DNA of 64,000 nt from Muscardinus avellanarius (GCA_963383645.1 OY726571.1:18664599-18728598); one strand, 5' to 3'; positions 11,608-22,009 are shown, numbered from the stretch's first letter. Numbers and translations: made by a program. The notes: generated by a model not told the origin, from the sequence alone.

Positions 11608-11902
11608 AACTGCGAGTAGCACACCAGACCCCTGGAGAAACCGGGCCCAGTAAGACGCTGGGTTCTGGGCAGGGGTCGCGCACGGCGCACACCAGCCGGG
11701 GCCCGGGTCGCGGGATTCTGGGCCCCAGGCTGAACTGCGAGTAGCACGCCAGATCCCTGAAGAAACCGGGCCCAGTAAGACGCTGGGTTCTGAGTGGGAG
11801 TCGCGCGCGGCGCACACCAGCCTGGGCCCGGGTCGCGGGACTCTGGGCCCCAGGCCGAACTGCGAGTAGCACGCCAGACCCCTGGAGAAACCGGGCCCAG
11901 AA
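11608..11902 (+). repeat. CpG-rich 125-bp tandem units at the 5' end of copy A
   Basis: Units starting AACTGCGAGTAGCAC begin at 11608, 11733 and 11858; two are complete and the third is partial. They are rich in CG and GGGCCC. The position and composition resemble the promoter monomers of rodent L1 5' UTRs, so a promoter role is a reasonable inference. Confidence 0.8.
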
Positions 11903-12393
11903 CAGAAAAAGATAAAGAAAAATATCGGAGAGGAGGTAAGAAAGCTGTTATGGATGCCAGGACACTGGAGATGCAGAAAAAACTTATCTAAATGCACTGG
12001 AACTTATGGAAAAATTCACCGTGAAAGAGGACTGCTATTTCTCTATATTGTTAAGAATCTCAGACATCACCTGTAAGGAGAGAGCTTAGCGGAGACCAAG
12101 GAGAAATACGGTGTTGAAAGAGTTCTCCGCGATGGTGGTGGAGACTTGTATTCAGGAGAAGCAGAAACCGGATCCTACCAACTTTATTTTTTTGGAGAAA
12201 TTACACCAAATGTCGAATGCTACCACCACGCATGCTTAGGAACACTGGACAACATTCAGAGTGGAAAAAGAGCCTGGGAAGGATTTGAAACGGTGGAGGC
12301 AGTGGCAAGGCCAGTGGCCAATACTCAGGGGAGGCAGAGATCTGATACATTACACCTGGAACCTTTGAAATAATAACCACAGAGACAGTGATC
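11903..12393 (+). other. Middle block of copy A, origin unknown
   Basis: Non-repetitive block also present in copy B. One frame is open in both copies for about 100 codons up to a stop at 12373, with identical length over the last 75 codons, but has no ATG. It includes YSGEAETGSYQ and FFGEITPNVECY. The later part looks like a weak internal duplication of the earlier part. It may derive from host exons or an L1 5' UTR. I do not recognise it. Confidence 0.5.
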
Positions 12394-14330
12394 GGAACCT
12401 GCTGAGGGGTTAGACGGGCGCCGGGGCCAGTGGCCGACATCGGAGCTGCTGTGAGGCAAGGCCACTACTGAGGCCTCCGTGCCTGGGATTGGAACCTGCT
12501 GAGGGGTTTGATCGATGCTGGGGCCAGAGAGGCCGGCATTGAAGCCTGCCATGAGGCAAGGCCGGTGCTGGGGCCTCCGAGGATAGGACCGGAGCCTGCT
12601 GAGGGGTTAGGCCGGTGCTGGGGCCAGTGAGGCCGGCATCAGAGCCTGCCATGAGGCAAGGGCGGTACTGGGGCTTCTGAGGCCGGGATAAGAGCCTACC
12701 GAGGGTTAGGCCAGTGCTGGGGCCAGCGAGGCCAGTATCGGAGCCTGCCATGAGGCAAGGCCAGTACTGGGGCATCCGAGGCTGGGATAAGAGCCTGCCA
12801 AGGGGTTAGGCCGGTGCTGGGGCCAGTGAGGCCGGCATCGGAGCCTGCCTTGAGGCAAGGCCGGTACTGGGGCATCCGAGGTCGGATTAAGAGCCTGCCG
12901 AGGACTTAGGCCGGTGCTGGGGCCAGCGAGGCCGGCATCAGAGCCTGCCTTGATGCGAGGCCGGTACTGGGGCCTCCGAGGCCAGGATAAGAGCCTGCCG
13001 AGGAGTTAGGCCGGTGCTGGGGCCAGCAAGGCCGGCATCGGAGCCTGCCATGAGGCATGACCAGTGCTGGGGCCTCCAAGGCCGGGATCGGAGCCTGCCG
13101 AGGGGTTAGGCCGGTGCTGGGGCCATTGAGGCCGGCATCGGAGCCTGCCTTGAGACAAGGCCGGTACTGGGGCCTCCGAGGCCAGGATAAGAGCCTGCCG
13201 AGGGGTTAGGCCACTGCTGGGGCCAGCAAGGCCGGCATCGGAGCCTGCCGTGAGGCAAGGCCGATACTGGGGCCTCCGAGGCCAGGATAAGAACCTGCTG
13301 AGGGGTTAGGCCAGTGCTGGAGCCAGTGAGGCCGGCATAGCAGCCTGCCATGAGGCATGGCTGGTGTTGGGACCTCCGAGGCCAGTATCGGAGCCGGCCG
13401 AGGGGTTAGGCCGGTGCTGGGGCCAGCGAGGCCGGCACCGGAGCCTGCCGTGAGGCAAGGCCGGTACTGGGGCCTCCGAGGCCGGGATTGGAGCCTGCCG
13501 AGGGGTTAGGCCAGTGCTGGGGCCAGCGAGGCCGGCATTGGAGCCTGCCGTGAGGCAAGGCCGGTGCTGAGGCCTCCGAGGCCGGGATTGGAGCTTGCCT
13601 TGAGGCAAGGCCAGTGCTGGGGCCTCCGAGGCCAGCATAAGAGCCTTCCGAGGGGTTAGGCCGGTGCTGGGGCCAGCGAGGCCAGCATCGGAGCCTGCTG
13701 TGAGGCAAGGCCGGTACTGGGACCTCCGAAGCCGGGATAAGAGCCTGCCGAGGGGTTAGGCCGGTGCTGGGGCCAGCAAGGCCGGCATCGGAGCCTGCCG
13801 TGAGGCAAGGCCGATACTGGGGCCTCCGAGGCCAGGATAACAACCTGCCGAAGGGCTAGACCGGTGCTGGGGCCAGCGAGGCCGGCATCGGAGCCTGCTG
13901 TGAGGCGAGACCAGCATCGGAGCCTGCCGTGAGACATGGCCAGTGCTGGGGCCTCCTAACCCGGGAACGGAACCTGCCGAGGGGTTAGGCCAGTGCTGGG
14001 GCCAACGAGGCCGGCATTGGAGCCTGCCGTGAGACTAGGCCGGTGCTGGGGCCTCCGAGGCCGGGATTGGAATCCTGCCAAGGGGTTAGGCCGGTGCAGG
14101 GGCCAATGGCCAGCATCGGAGCCTGGCGTGAGGCAAGTTCACTCCTGCGGCCTCCAAGGCCGGGACCAAAGCCAGCTTAGGGGTTAGACCGGTGCAGGGG
14201 ACAGCGAGACCAGAACTGGGGCCTCCCATGAGGCAAGGCCGCTGCTTGAGCCAGCGAGGTCTGGATCAGTCCACTGAGTAGCCAGGCCACTACTGGGACC
14301 ATCAAGAGTGGGATCAGTACTTGCAACGCA
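12394..14330 (+). repeat. VNTR of copy A: about 19 units of 100 bp
   Basis: Each unit is two related 50-bp halves, one starting GAGCCTGCCGAGGGGTTAGG and the other GAGCCTGCCGTGAGGCAAGG. Units step at almost exactly 100 bp from about 12600 to 13600, then show half-unit losses and more decay towards 14330. Confidence 0.9.
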
Positions 14331-14712
14331 GCATGAACAGAGAAATATCGCAGAAAATATAAATCAGACGCTTCTCTTAATCAGCAATAACTAGGAAGAA
14401 AAGGGCAACAGGAAGAGGTTGAGCTATAGAAAGGGCCCTATAGTGAAGCAACTAATGTGACCAATCAGAGGGTATGTAATACTGGAGGACGGAGCCTCTT
14501 TAAAACGCAGGAGGTACATAAACAAATGTATCAAAGTAAATCACCAAAGAAGCTTGGGATGGAGGGAGGGGGAGGGAATGGGACGGGGGCTGGAGGAGGG
14601 CTAATTGGATGATGTGTGCTTGTATATCCTCTCAAGTCTTGTACTCCAATGTGATTGATATATGACTACAATGCACCAATTTAAAAAATAAATTAATAAA
14701 AAAATAAAAATA
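14331..14712 (+). other. L1-type 3' UTR and A-rich tail of copy A
   Basis: G-rich GGAGGGAGGGGGAGGG and the closing TACAATGCACCAATTTAAA parallel the end of the nearby genuine L1 (15880-16162). A diverged AATCAGCAATAACTAGGA corresponds to the L1 segment just past ORF2. Confidence 0.75.
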
Positions 14713-14725
14713 AAAATAAAGAATA
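14713..14725. repeat. Target-site duplication, copy A, right
   Basis: Exact partner of 11593-11605, at the end of the A-rich tail of copy A. Confidence 0.85.
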
Positions 14726-14740
14726 AAAAATATGGCTGGG

Positions 14741-16162
14741 TGACACAAAAACAGATACATAGACCAATGGAGCAGAATAGAAGACCCAGAAACAAGTCCA
14801 CACACTTTCAGACAATTGATTTTTGACAAAGGGGCCAAAAACATACGCTGGAAAAAGACAGCCTGTTTAACAAATGGTGTTGGCAAAACTGGTTAACCAT
14901 ATGCAGAAAATTGGAAATTGATCCCACTTTCTCACCCTGCACAAGAGTCAATTCAAGATGGATCAAAGACTTAGAAATTAGAACAGAGACCTTGAGGCTC
15001 CTTGAAGAGGGCATAGGTCCAACACTGCAACACATAGGCACAGATAAACACTTTCTCAACAAGATCCCAAAGGCACAACAAACTAAAAGTCAAATCAATA
15101 TGTGGGACTGCATGAAACTGAAGAGCTTCTGTTCAGCAAAGGAAACTGTCAAGAAGCTCAGTCAAGAGCCAACCGAATAGGAGATTTTCACCATCTACTC
15201 CTTCGATAGAGGACTAATATCTAGAATATACAGAGAACTCAAGAATCTCAACACTAAAAAAACAAATCATCCAATAACAAAATGGGCAAGTGAATTAAAT
15301 CGACACTTCACGAAAGAAGAAATTCAAATGGCCAATAAATGCATGAAAAAATGTTCAACATCATTGGCAATCAGAGAGATGAAAGTCAAAACGTCCCTGA
15401 GATTTCACCTAACTCCAACTAGTATGGCAATCATTCAAAACACAAACAACAACAAATGCTGGTGAGGATGTGGAGAAGTGGGAACTCTTAATACATTGTT
15501 GGTGGAATTGCAAATTACTGCAACCACTTTGGAAAACAGTATGGAGAACCCTCAGAAGAATGGGAACAAATCTACCATTCGATCCAGCAATACCACTTCT
15601 GGGTATCTACCCAAAAGAAAGGAAAACAAACTACCAAACTAATGCATGTGTATCTACGTTCATAGCTGCACAATTCACCATAGCCAAACTATGAAACCAG
15701 CCAAGATGTCCATCAACAGATGAATGGATTACAAAACTGTGGGATATGTACACAATGGAATTTTACTCAGCCACTAAAAGAAACACAATTGCAGCAAATG
15801 GATGGATCTTGAGGATATTATGCTAAGCGAGATTAGTCAGTCGCAAAAAGTAAGGAATCGGATGCTTTCCCTAATATGTGAAAGCTAGGGTGAAAGGGAT
15901 CATAGGAGGAACTCCAGGTGAAAACCGGAGATCCTATAGAGGAGCAAATAAGGCAACCTAACTGTGGGGATGGGAGGGGGGAGAAGGAAATTCTTTAAAG
16001 CGCACGATATACTAATTCATATCATAATCAGCCACTAAGCCAAGCATGAGGGGGGGATGGGGAGGGAGTGGAGTGGGGGCTGGCTGGGTGACATGTGCAT
16101 TTATGTCTACACAAGTTTTTTGCTTCATTATGATGTATAAACACAATGCACTAATAAAATTT
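14741..16162 (+). mobile_element. 5'-truncated L1 (end of ORF2 plus 3' UTR)
   Basis: It starts inside ORF2. Fragments include TETLRLLEEG (14911-15180 frame) and PFDPAIPLLGIYP (15470-15694 frame), both typical of the L1 ORF2 C-terminal region, with a frame break between them. The G-rich 3' UTR and AATAAAATTTAAAA end follow. A 16-bp duplication with one mismatch (AAAAAATAGGGCTGGG class) at 14725-14740 and 16164-16179 shows insertion into the ID half of the B1-dID already split by copy A. Confidence 0.9.
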
Positions 16163-16436
16163 AAAAAAATAGGGCTGGGGCGTAGCTCAGAGGTAGAATG
16201 CCCTCAAGTTCAAGCCCCAGTGCCACAAAAAAAAAGAGCTTAGTGGGTAGGATAAATGGCTAAATTTAATAAAGTAAAATTAAGTGAATGTGAATATTAA
16301 AAACAAGCAACCCACTATGAAAATGCAGAATATAAGAACCATAAAACTTGGTAATATGGCAATAGTACAGGTGAAAAAAAATATGTAGTAGGTTTAATCT
16401 GACAGTTGGTACAGTAATAAAAATAAATAAATAGAA

Positions 16437-16640
16437 GCCGGGCATGGTGGTGCATGCTTGGAATCCCAGTACTCGGGAGGCTGAGACAGGAGGATCGCAG
16501 ATTTGCAGCCAGCCTTGGCAATTTGTGAAACCCTCCATAACTTAGTGAGACCCTGTTTCAAAAATAAAAGAAAAAAATAGGGCCAGGGGTATAGCTTGGA
16601 GGTAGAATGCCCCTGGGTTCAATCCCCAGTACTGCAAATA
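16437..16640 (+). mobile_element. B1-dID SINE
   Basis: Full length, (AAAT) tail. Confidence 0.9.
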
Positions 16641-16650
16641 AATAAATAAA

Positions 16651-16890
16651 TAGCCAGGTGTGGTGGCGCTTGCCTGTAATCTCAGTACTTGGAAGGCTGA
16701 AACTGGAGGATCAAAGGTTCAAGGCCAGTCTCAGCAATTTAGCCAGGCCCTTTGCAGCTTGATGATACCCTGCTTCAAAATAAAATAGGGCTAGGGTAGA
16801 GCTCAGAGGTAGAGCACCCTACTAGGATCACAGGTTTAAAGACAACCTCAGCAATTTAAGGAGACTCTGTTTCAAATTTTAAAAACAAAT
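16651..16890 (+). mobile_element. B1-dID SINE plus partial B1 repeat
   Basis: After the ID A-box it jumps to another B1 segment (AGGATCACAGGTTTAAAG), a recombined structure. Confidence 0.75.
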
Positions 16891-16901
16891 AAAAATTAAA
16901 A

Positions 16902-17085
16902 GGGCCAGGTGTGGTGGGGCACACTTATAACCTCAGCATTTGGGAGGCTGAGACTGGCCTCAGCTACTTAGTGAAGCTCTTTGCAACTTAGTGAGACCCT
17001 GTTTCAAAATAAAGAATAAAAAATAAAGCAGGGGGTGTAGCTCGGAGGTCGAATGCCCCTGGGTTCCATCCCCAGACCTGAAAAA
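16902..17085 (+). mobile_element. B1-dID SINE
   Basis: Lost about 20 bases in the B1 half. Confidence 0.85.
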
Positions 17086-17094
17086 AAAAAATTA

Positions 17095-17185
17095 AAAGGG
17101 AAATTATAGCTCAACAGGTAGAATGTCCCCTCTGAGTCAAGCCTCTCTGAGTCAATCCCCAGTACCAAAAATAAGTAAATGAATA
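17095..17185 (+). mobile_element. ID-like fragment
   Basis: AGCTCAACAGGTAGAATGTC with an internal repeat of CTCTGAGTCAA. Confidence 0.6.
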
Positions 17186-17208
17186 AAATGAGTTTAAAAT
17201 GAGGTTTT

Positions 17209-17405
17209 AAGCCGGGCACGGTGGCGCATGCTTGAAATCCCTGCGCTTGGGAGGTTGAGACAGGAGGATCGCGCAGGTTTGAAGTCAGCCTCAGCTACTT
17301 AGTGAGGTTCTCAGCAACTTATTGAGACCCTGTTTCCAAATAAAATAGGTCTGGGAGTATAGCCCAGAGGTAGAAAAGCCCCTGATTCCACCCCCAGTAC
17401 CACAA
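17209..17405 (+). mobile_element. B1-dID SINE, young type
   Basis: GCCGGGCACGGTGGCGCATG start, GTACCAC end. Confidence 0.9.
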
Positions 17406-17739
17406 AAAAAAGAATTAAAAATTAAAAATTTTAAAAATGAGGCTTTATTGGCAACCACGCCATTGGCAGAAAGAGAAGAGCTGGAATGAATGGGTGCTGG
17501 GTCCACACCACGAGGATGTAGTGGACCCGACTTGAGACATTGTCTTCACTGTTCTTAACTGGCTACTCCACTCTAGAAAGACTGGGGAGTAACTGAGAGA
17601 CAGCAAGAGGAAGAAGAGGCAGAGAACTGTCATGTGAGAAACATCTGTTTAGACAAAGGAAACCCAGGTGACATAATAAATTCACTGTCTTATGAAAAAG
17701 GAACTTGCAAGCTCTGTACACAGTAAGCTAAAAGTACTG

Positions 17740-17930
17740 ACTCTGAGAAGGGGAATTTCGATTCATCTGGAGGAAGAGTTTTCTAAAGAGCAGAGACATC
17801 CAGAGATTAAAGGTAGTGAGTCCCTGGTCACTAGAGGAATTCAAGCGTACACTGGACATTTATTTGTGCAAAACAGTTTAGGAAGAATTGATCATTGCTT
17901 GGTGTTTGGGCAAGGTGATCTTTAATTTTT
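17740..17930 (+). mobile_element. L3/CR1-like ancient fragment
   Basis: TCACTAGAGGAATTCAAGCG followed by TACACTGGACA recalls the conserved 3' part of old CR1/L3 elements. Confidence 0.4.
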
Positions 17931-18716
17931 CTTTCCAAATCTGAAATTGAGAGAAAATTTCTCAGAGAGAAGGTGGCTTTTTCATCAGAGTTTAAAAAGA
18001 GAAGACGGCTTGAAATATGGAGTTGTCCAAGAAACACAAGAAAGTAACCTGATGGAGATCCGAGATAAAGGTGAAGACCACCAATCAAGGACACGGTTAG
18101 CAGCGTGAAATGGGAAGTGATGCAGCAGTGACCCGAGCTGGGGACACGTCATTTTATCACTCAGCAAGGGCAATTTGCAATGTGCTTGGTGATGGGAAAC
18201 AACCAAGCAAACCACTCTCCACCTAGACGAACCTGTACAGTGAGTAGGTAATTCAGGAACGCACAGACAGAGCCAAATGAGTGTTGTTCCAGAGATGGGA
18301 AAGATTAGAGTTCAAGGCCTTGTTTTGCAGATAATAATATTCACACCCTGACAGAAACATAGGTATAACATCGTCAGACACGCTGCAGAACCGTGCCGCC
18401 GGTTCTGGTTCGACATCGTGGAAATAAGCTAAGCATTCCATGCGGCAGGTGTCTCAGCAAGAGAGGATAGATAAATCCAGCAGGAAGGAAAAAGGCAGGG
18501 CATTGAGCTTTAACGTAAGACTGAGAGAATAACTATAAATAGTAGAGCTTTTAGACTTTGTCCCCAAGGTCTCTGAAGACAAAGAGAATAGGGGTGACTG
18601 TGACACCTCATACAATTTTTTCAGCCTATTTCCTGATGTAGCAAGCTATACAAATTGAAAATACTAAAAAATTCCTTGGCGGCCCAAACGCTTTTTTACT
18701 TACTGTGAATGAGTCC
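17931..18716. other. Single-copy sequence downstream of candidate minus ORF
   Basis: Short open frames only; no repeat I can name. Confidence 0.4.
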
Positions 18717-18763
18717 TTTATTTTGACTCTGGCAGGTTTTTCCTTGGGATGAAGGCAATCATT

Positions 18764-19018
18764 TTACCCTGGCCCTCCGTGCACACATATAGCATGTCCA
18801 GGGGACATAGGAAGCCGATTCAACGAAATGAGTATGTTGCACACGGTCCCTAAGCAGTCGTAATAGCACTCGAGGGAATCCACGGCAGAATTGATGTCCG
18901 AGGCACAAAAACAGCAGCAAGCATGGTAGACAACCACAAGAGAAATAAAGAACCCCAGGAAGGAGAAAAGCATGTCTCCCCCAGTGGGACCATGACCACA
19001 GCAAGCAAAGCCATCCAT
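18764..19018 (-). CDS. Candidate 84-codon small ORF, unrecognised, one hydrophobic segment
   Basis: The frame starts MDGFACCGHGPTGGDMLFSF and has a hydrophobic Cys-rich stretch at about residues 17-40. It stops with TAA at 18764. A canonical AATAAA on the same strand lies about 40 bases past the stop (18717-18722). GTAG just before the start could be an acceptor. The sequence around it is not an obvious repeat. Against a real gene: the Kozak context is weak, I recognise no homologue, and 84 open codons can occur by chance. It could also be the 3' end of a non-coding transcript or a broken gene. Confidence 0.2.
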   Translation of the reverse strand: MDGFACCGHGPTGGDMLFSFLGFFISLVVVYHACCCFCASDINSAVDSLECYYDCLGTVCNILISLNRLPMSPGHAICVHGGPG

Positions 19019-19204
19019 CGAAGCCACGCTACCTACTTTATTAAGACCTGAAGGCCATTTTCAAAGTATACTTCTTGTCCTCTGGGTGAGATTTTTGCAA
19101 GTAATAGCTTGCTTGATATCACAGAGATTTCCAAATATATCTTCAACCCAGATTTTCTGTCCAGGGCTATAGAATCTTGACTTTGGCACCAGCTTGCAGG
19201 GTGA

Positions 19205-20190
19205 GGTGCTACTTTCATCCATCCATGTGTTCATTTATGTGTACTCAGTGAGAATTTACACACAATATTCTACACACCAGTCATTTTTCTAAGCCCTGTA
19301 GAGGTAAGCAGCAAAGGGGCATGTTTTCTTTTCTTTTTTTTTTTTCCTGATTTTTTTTAACACTGACTCTTTTATTTTTTAAATTGAATCTAATTTGGCT
19401 CTACAAAAGAACTTTTGACTTGTTAACAAGATAAGATGGTGCATACAGAATAGCTTTTCACTGAATATAGTATAGCTTTGAAATGTTTGTTCTTTCAGTG
19501 AGCATTGAAATATTTTCAAGTTGAACAGCCCTTACACATTTCATATATATATAACCTTTCATTCCCAAGGGTGTACCTGAAATGGACACTAATGCCAGCC
19601 TAAGTAACCATGCACCTCCTCAGTGCTCATACATAACGCACAAAGTTCAACTTTTGATAGAATTCATTATCATTGGCCCAGTGTGGTGGCGCACACTTGT
19701 AATCCCTGTGCTTGGGAGGCTGAGACCGAGGGGCATGTTTTCATAGACCTTTATTTCGTGGGGAAATTCAGACAAACAATAACAAAATACACGAGTAACA
19801 AGAACTGTGGCAAAAAGGAAAGCAGTCTGAATGAGGCTCAGGTTGGGGCTCTGTGGGGAGCTGGTACTTGAACCCAAGAGACAGGGATGTCCATAAATTA
19901 TATGGACCCAGATTACAGGGAGCAGATTCCCAGGCAAGAGGAGGAGTTGAGCAAGACCAGGCAGAACATCCAGGCCCACCGAGGTCAGTGTTGAATAAAG
20001 CTCAGCAAGGCCAGGACTCCAGCAAGGTCAGTGTCACAGCTGCCAGGCATCGCCGGCACAACCATCAGAAAGGATGCAGGGCAGGTGGCACGGGGCCTCT
20101 CGGGCGGGACTGGAAGCTTGGACTTTATTCCAAGGGGCACCATTTGCAATTAAGCAAGAGAGTGGCATGGTCATCGTCACGGTAGTTCTC
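19205..20190 (+). mobile_element. Ancient mammalian interspersed repeat, interrupted by a retrocopy
   Basis: TGTGTTCATTTATGTG, CATTTTTCTAAGCCCTG and later GGACTTTATTCCAAGGGGCA follow the order of a widespread old mammalian repeat (genus-independent TTATTGAGCACCTACT type). I cannot name the family with certainty. Confidence 0.5.
19329..19728 (-). pseudogene. 5'-truncated processed retrocopy (3' UTR) with poly(A)
   Basis: On the minus strand the insert ends with AATAAA, about 25 bases, then an A tract (T-rich at 19329-19345). A 14-bp duplication AGGGGCATGTTTTC flanks it (19315-19328, 19729-19742). Its 5' end contains a B1-dID head in antisense (19676-19728). Outside sequence rejoins cleanly as an older repeat. 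Parent gene not recognised. Confidence 0.75.
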
Positions 20191-20492
20191 CATGCTTAAG
20201 CACAGTAGGCGTGTAGAATGGTGGAGATTTTTAGTCTCATGATCCATTTCCCTCCCACAATCAGGAAGATGAATGCCTGGGTTTAATTGGTTTCCTGGAG
20301 TTGTCGAACAAATAGTGAGAAATCAGGGTAAGCATGCTTTTGGTATTAATAAATGACTGAGATTTGAGTAAGCTGAGATGTGTTTAAATGTGCTCTCAGA
20401 TGACACATAATATGATAAAGGGGGTAAGATCTTTTATCATGTAAAAGTGGACATGTTTTATCTACAATTTGCTGCTACATAGAAATTGCAGG

Positions 20493-20815
20493 TAGCCGGG
20501 CGTGGCTGATAGACCCTGCTTCAAAATAAAAACATAAAGAGGGGAGCCGGGCGTAGCAGCATGGATCTGTAACCCCAGCACATGGGAGGCCGAGACAGAA
20601 AGATAACAGGTTTGGGGGCAGCCTTAGAAATTAGCAGGCCCTCGGCAACTTAGTGAGACCTACTGCAAAATAAAGTATAAAGGCTGAGAGAGAAGGACCC
20701 TCGTTTGGAGGCCTCAGCAACTTAGCAAGACCCCTACAAGGTTGAGTAAAATGTCCCTGGATTCAATCCCCAGTACCATGCACACACATACACAAATAAT
20801 AATAATATTAAAAAT
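20493..20815 (+). mobile_element. B1-dID fragments
   Basis: A heavily deleted copy (20493-20540) followed by a rearranged copy (20545-20790) with a duplicated B1 tail. Confidence 0.75.
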
Positions 20816-21035
20816 AAGCCAGGGGTGGTAGCACACACTTGTAATCATAGTGCTTGGGAGGCTGAGACAGGAGGATCAGAGGTTTGAGGCCAGCCTCAGC
20901 TACGTAGTGAAACTCTCAGCAACCCAGCAAGACGCTATTTCAAAACATTAAAAGGGGGGAGGGGCTGGCAGTATAGCTTGGGGGCGGGATATTCCTGGGT
21001 TCAATCCCCAGTACCACAAAAATATATAATGAAAT
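20816..21035 (+). mobile_element. B1-dID SINE
   Basis: Full length with a G-rich linker. Confidence 0.85.
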
Positions 21036-21040
21036 ATAAA

Positions 21041-21105
21041 AACAGGACTGAAGGTATAGCTTGGAGATAGACCACCACTGAATTCAATCCCCAGAGCCAA
21101 AAAGA
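21041..21105 (+). mobile_element. ID half
   Basis: GGACTGAAGGTATAGCTTGG; no B1 half attached. Confidence 0.7.
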
Positions 21106-21189
21106 AAAGAGGGGAAAAAATGAGGACAGCGTAGGGGGCACCAGAAGCAATATCTCTGTGTTTAGACGGTGTGTGCGTGCACGTGCGTA

Positions 21190-21250
21190 CATACTGGAGA
21201 TTAAACCCAGAGCCTCAGGCATGCTAAGCACGTATCCCACCCAACCCAAA
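21190..21250 (-). mobile_element. ID element fragment
   Basis: GGAGATTAAACCCAGAGCCT reads as reversed ID B-box to A-box. Confidence 0.6.
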
Positions 21251-21344
21251 TCAATGCGTCCTGAGTAATTTTCAGACCCAGAAGATGATAGTGGAAACCC
21301 CCTTTCTGGGGTTAAGGGCACGGTGTTGGAGAGCTTCTGGTGAA

Positions 21345-21940
21345 GAGCCTGTGATCCCAGCAACTCCGGAGGCTGAGGCAGGAGGATGATAACCCTGAGG
21401 CCATCCTGGGCAACATTGTGAGACCGTCTCAAGATAAAAAAAACATAAAAAGGGCTGAAGATGTGGGTCAGTGGTAGAGTGTTGCCTAGCCTACACAAGG
21501 CCCTGGGTTCAACCCTCAGCACCACCAAAAATAAACAAATAAAGCCAGGTGTGGTGGTGGCGTTGTAATCCCAGCATTTGGAAGATCTAAATTCAAGGAC
21601 AGCCTCAGCTACTTAGTGAGGCCCTCCACAGCTTAGTGAGATCCTGTTTCAAAATAAAGATTAAAAAACAGGGCAGGAGGTATAGCTCGGAGGTCAAATG
21701 CCCCTGGGTTCCATCCCAGACCCACAAAAAAATGAAAGGAAGGAAGGGAGGGAGGGAGGAGAGAAGGAAGGAAAGGAGGGAGAAAGAAAAGAGTGAGATT
21801 CTGGAGCCGGGTCGCCAGCACTGATACTCCAGCTCTGCCATCCACTAGTTTGATAACTCAAGGCAGGGCACCTCGCCTGGCAGTGTTTCAATCTCCCTCA
21901 TGAAATAGAGACAGTAACAGCTCCTCGCCTCTACAGTCAT
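21345..21940 (+). repeat. MIR plus SINE unit, copy 1
   Basis: A MIR (GGGGTTAAGGGCACGG to about 21940) is split by a B1-ID SINE (21350-21541). A further SINE (21542-21788) lies beside it. Paralogue of 23150-23555. Confidence 0.65.
21542..21725 (+). mobile_element. B1-dID SINE
   Basis: Its tail is a GGAA/GGGA purine tract to about 21790. Confidence 0.85.
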
Positions 21941-22009
21941 AAATATCTGACAATAAGCGACACATACAATGTCTTTTCCCCCAACTTTCAATGTCTATGG
22001 CCAGTTCAA

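Larger units (their letters stand above)
11606..14712 (+). mobile_element. Composite VNTR retrotransposon, copy A (SVA-like architecture)
   Basis: Modules in order: CpG-rich 125-bp tandem units (11608-11902), a unique middle block (11903-12393), a VNTR of 100-bp units (12394 to about 14330), and an L1-type 3' UTR with A-rich tail (14331-14712). The flanking 13-bp direct repeat AAAATAAAGAATA lies at 11593-11605 and 14713-14725, and joining across it restores an ordinary B1-dID. This shows insertion by target-primed reverse transcription, presumably using L1 enzymes because the tail is L1-like. No reverse transcriptase is encoded, so the element is non-autonomous. Copy B at 32903-35579 shares all modules. 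Confidence 0.85.
11469..16225 (+). mobile_element. B1-dID SINE split twice (pieces 11469-11605, 14726-14740, 16164-16225)
   Basis: The B1 half precedes copy A, a 15-base linker remnant lies between copy A and the L1, and the ID half (GTAGCTCAGAGGTAGAATGC) follows the L1. GAGCTTAG at 11457 and 16235 is the target duplication of this oldest insertion. Confidence 0.85.

Noticed and set aside
11461..11997. 178-codon minus ORF
   Set aside because: Crosses from a SINE into the 5' repeats of copy A on the antisense strand; not a gene.
12410..14187. Many ORFs of 64-145 codons in the VNTR, both strands
   Set aside because: GC-rich 100-bp units avoid stops by composition. The unit is not a multiple of three, so frames rotate and no repeat protein is maintained.
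12394..14330. CRISPR array
   Set aside because: Units are contiguous without spacers, and the genome is a mammal's.
14911..15694. Protein-coding frames resembling reverse transcriptase C-terminus
   Set aside because: Pieces of a 5'-truncated L1 with a frame break, not a host gene.
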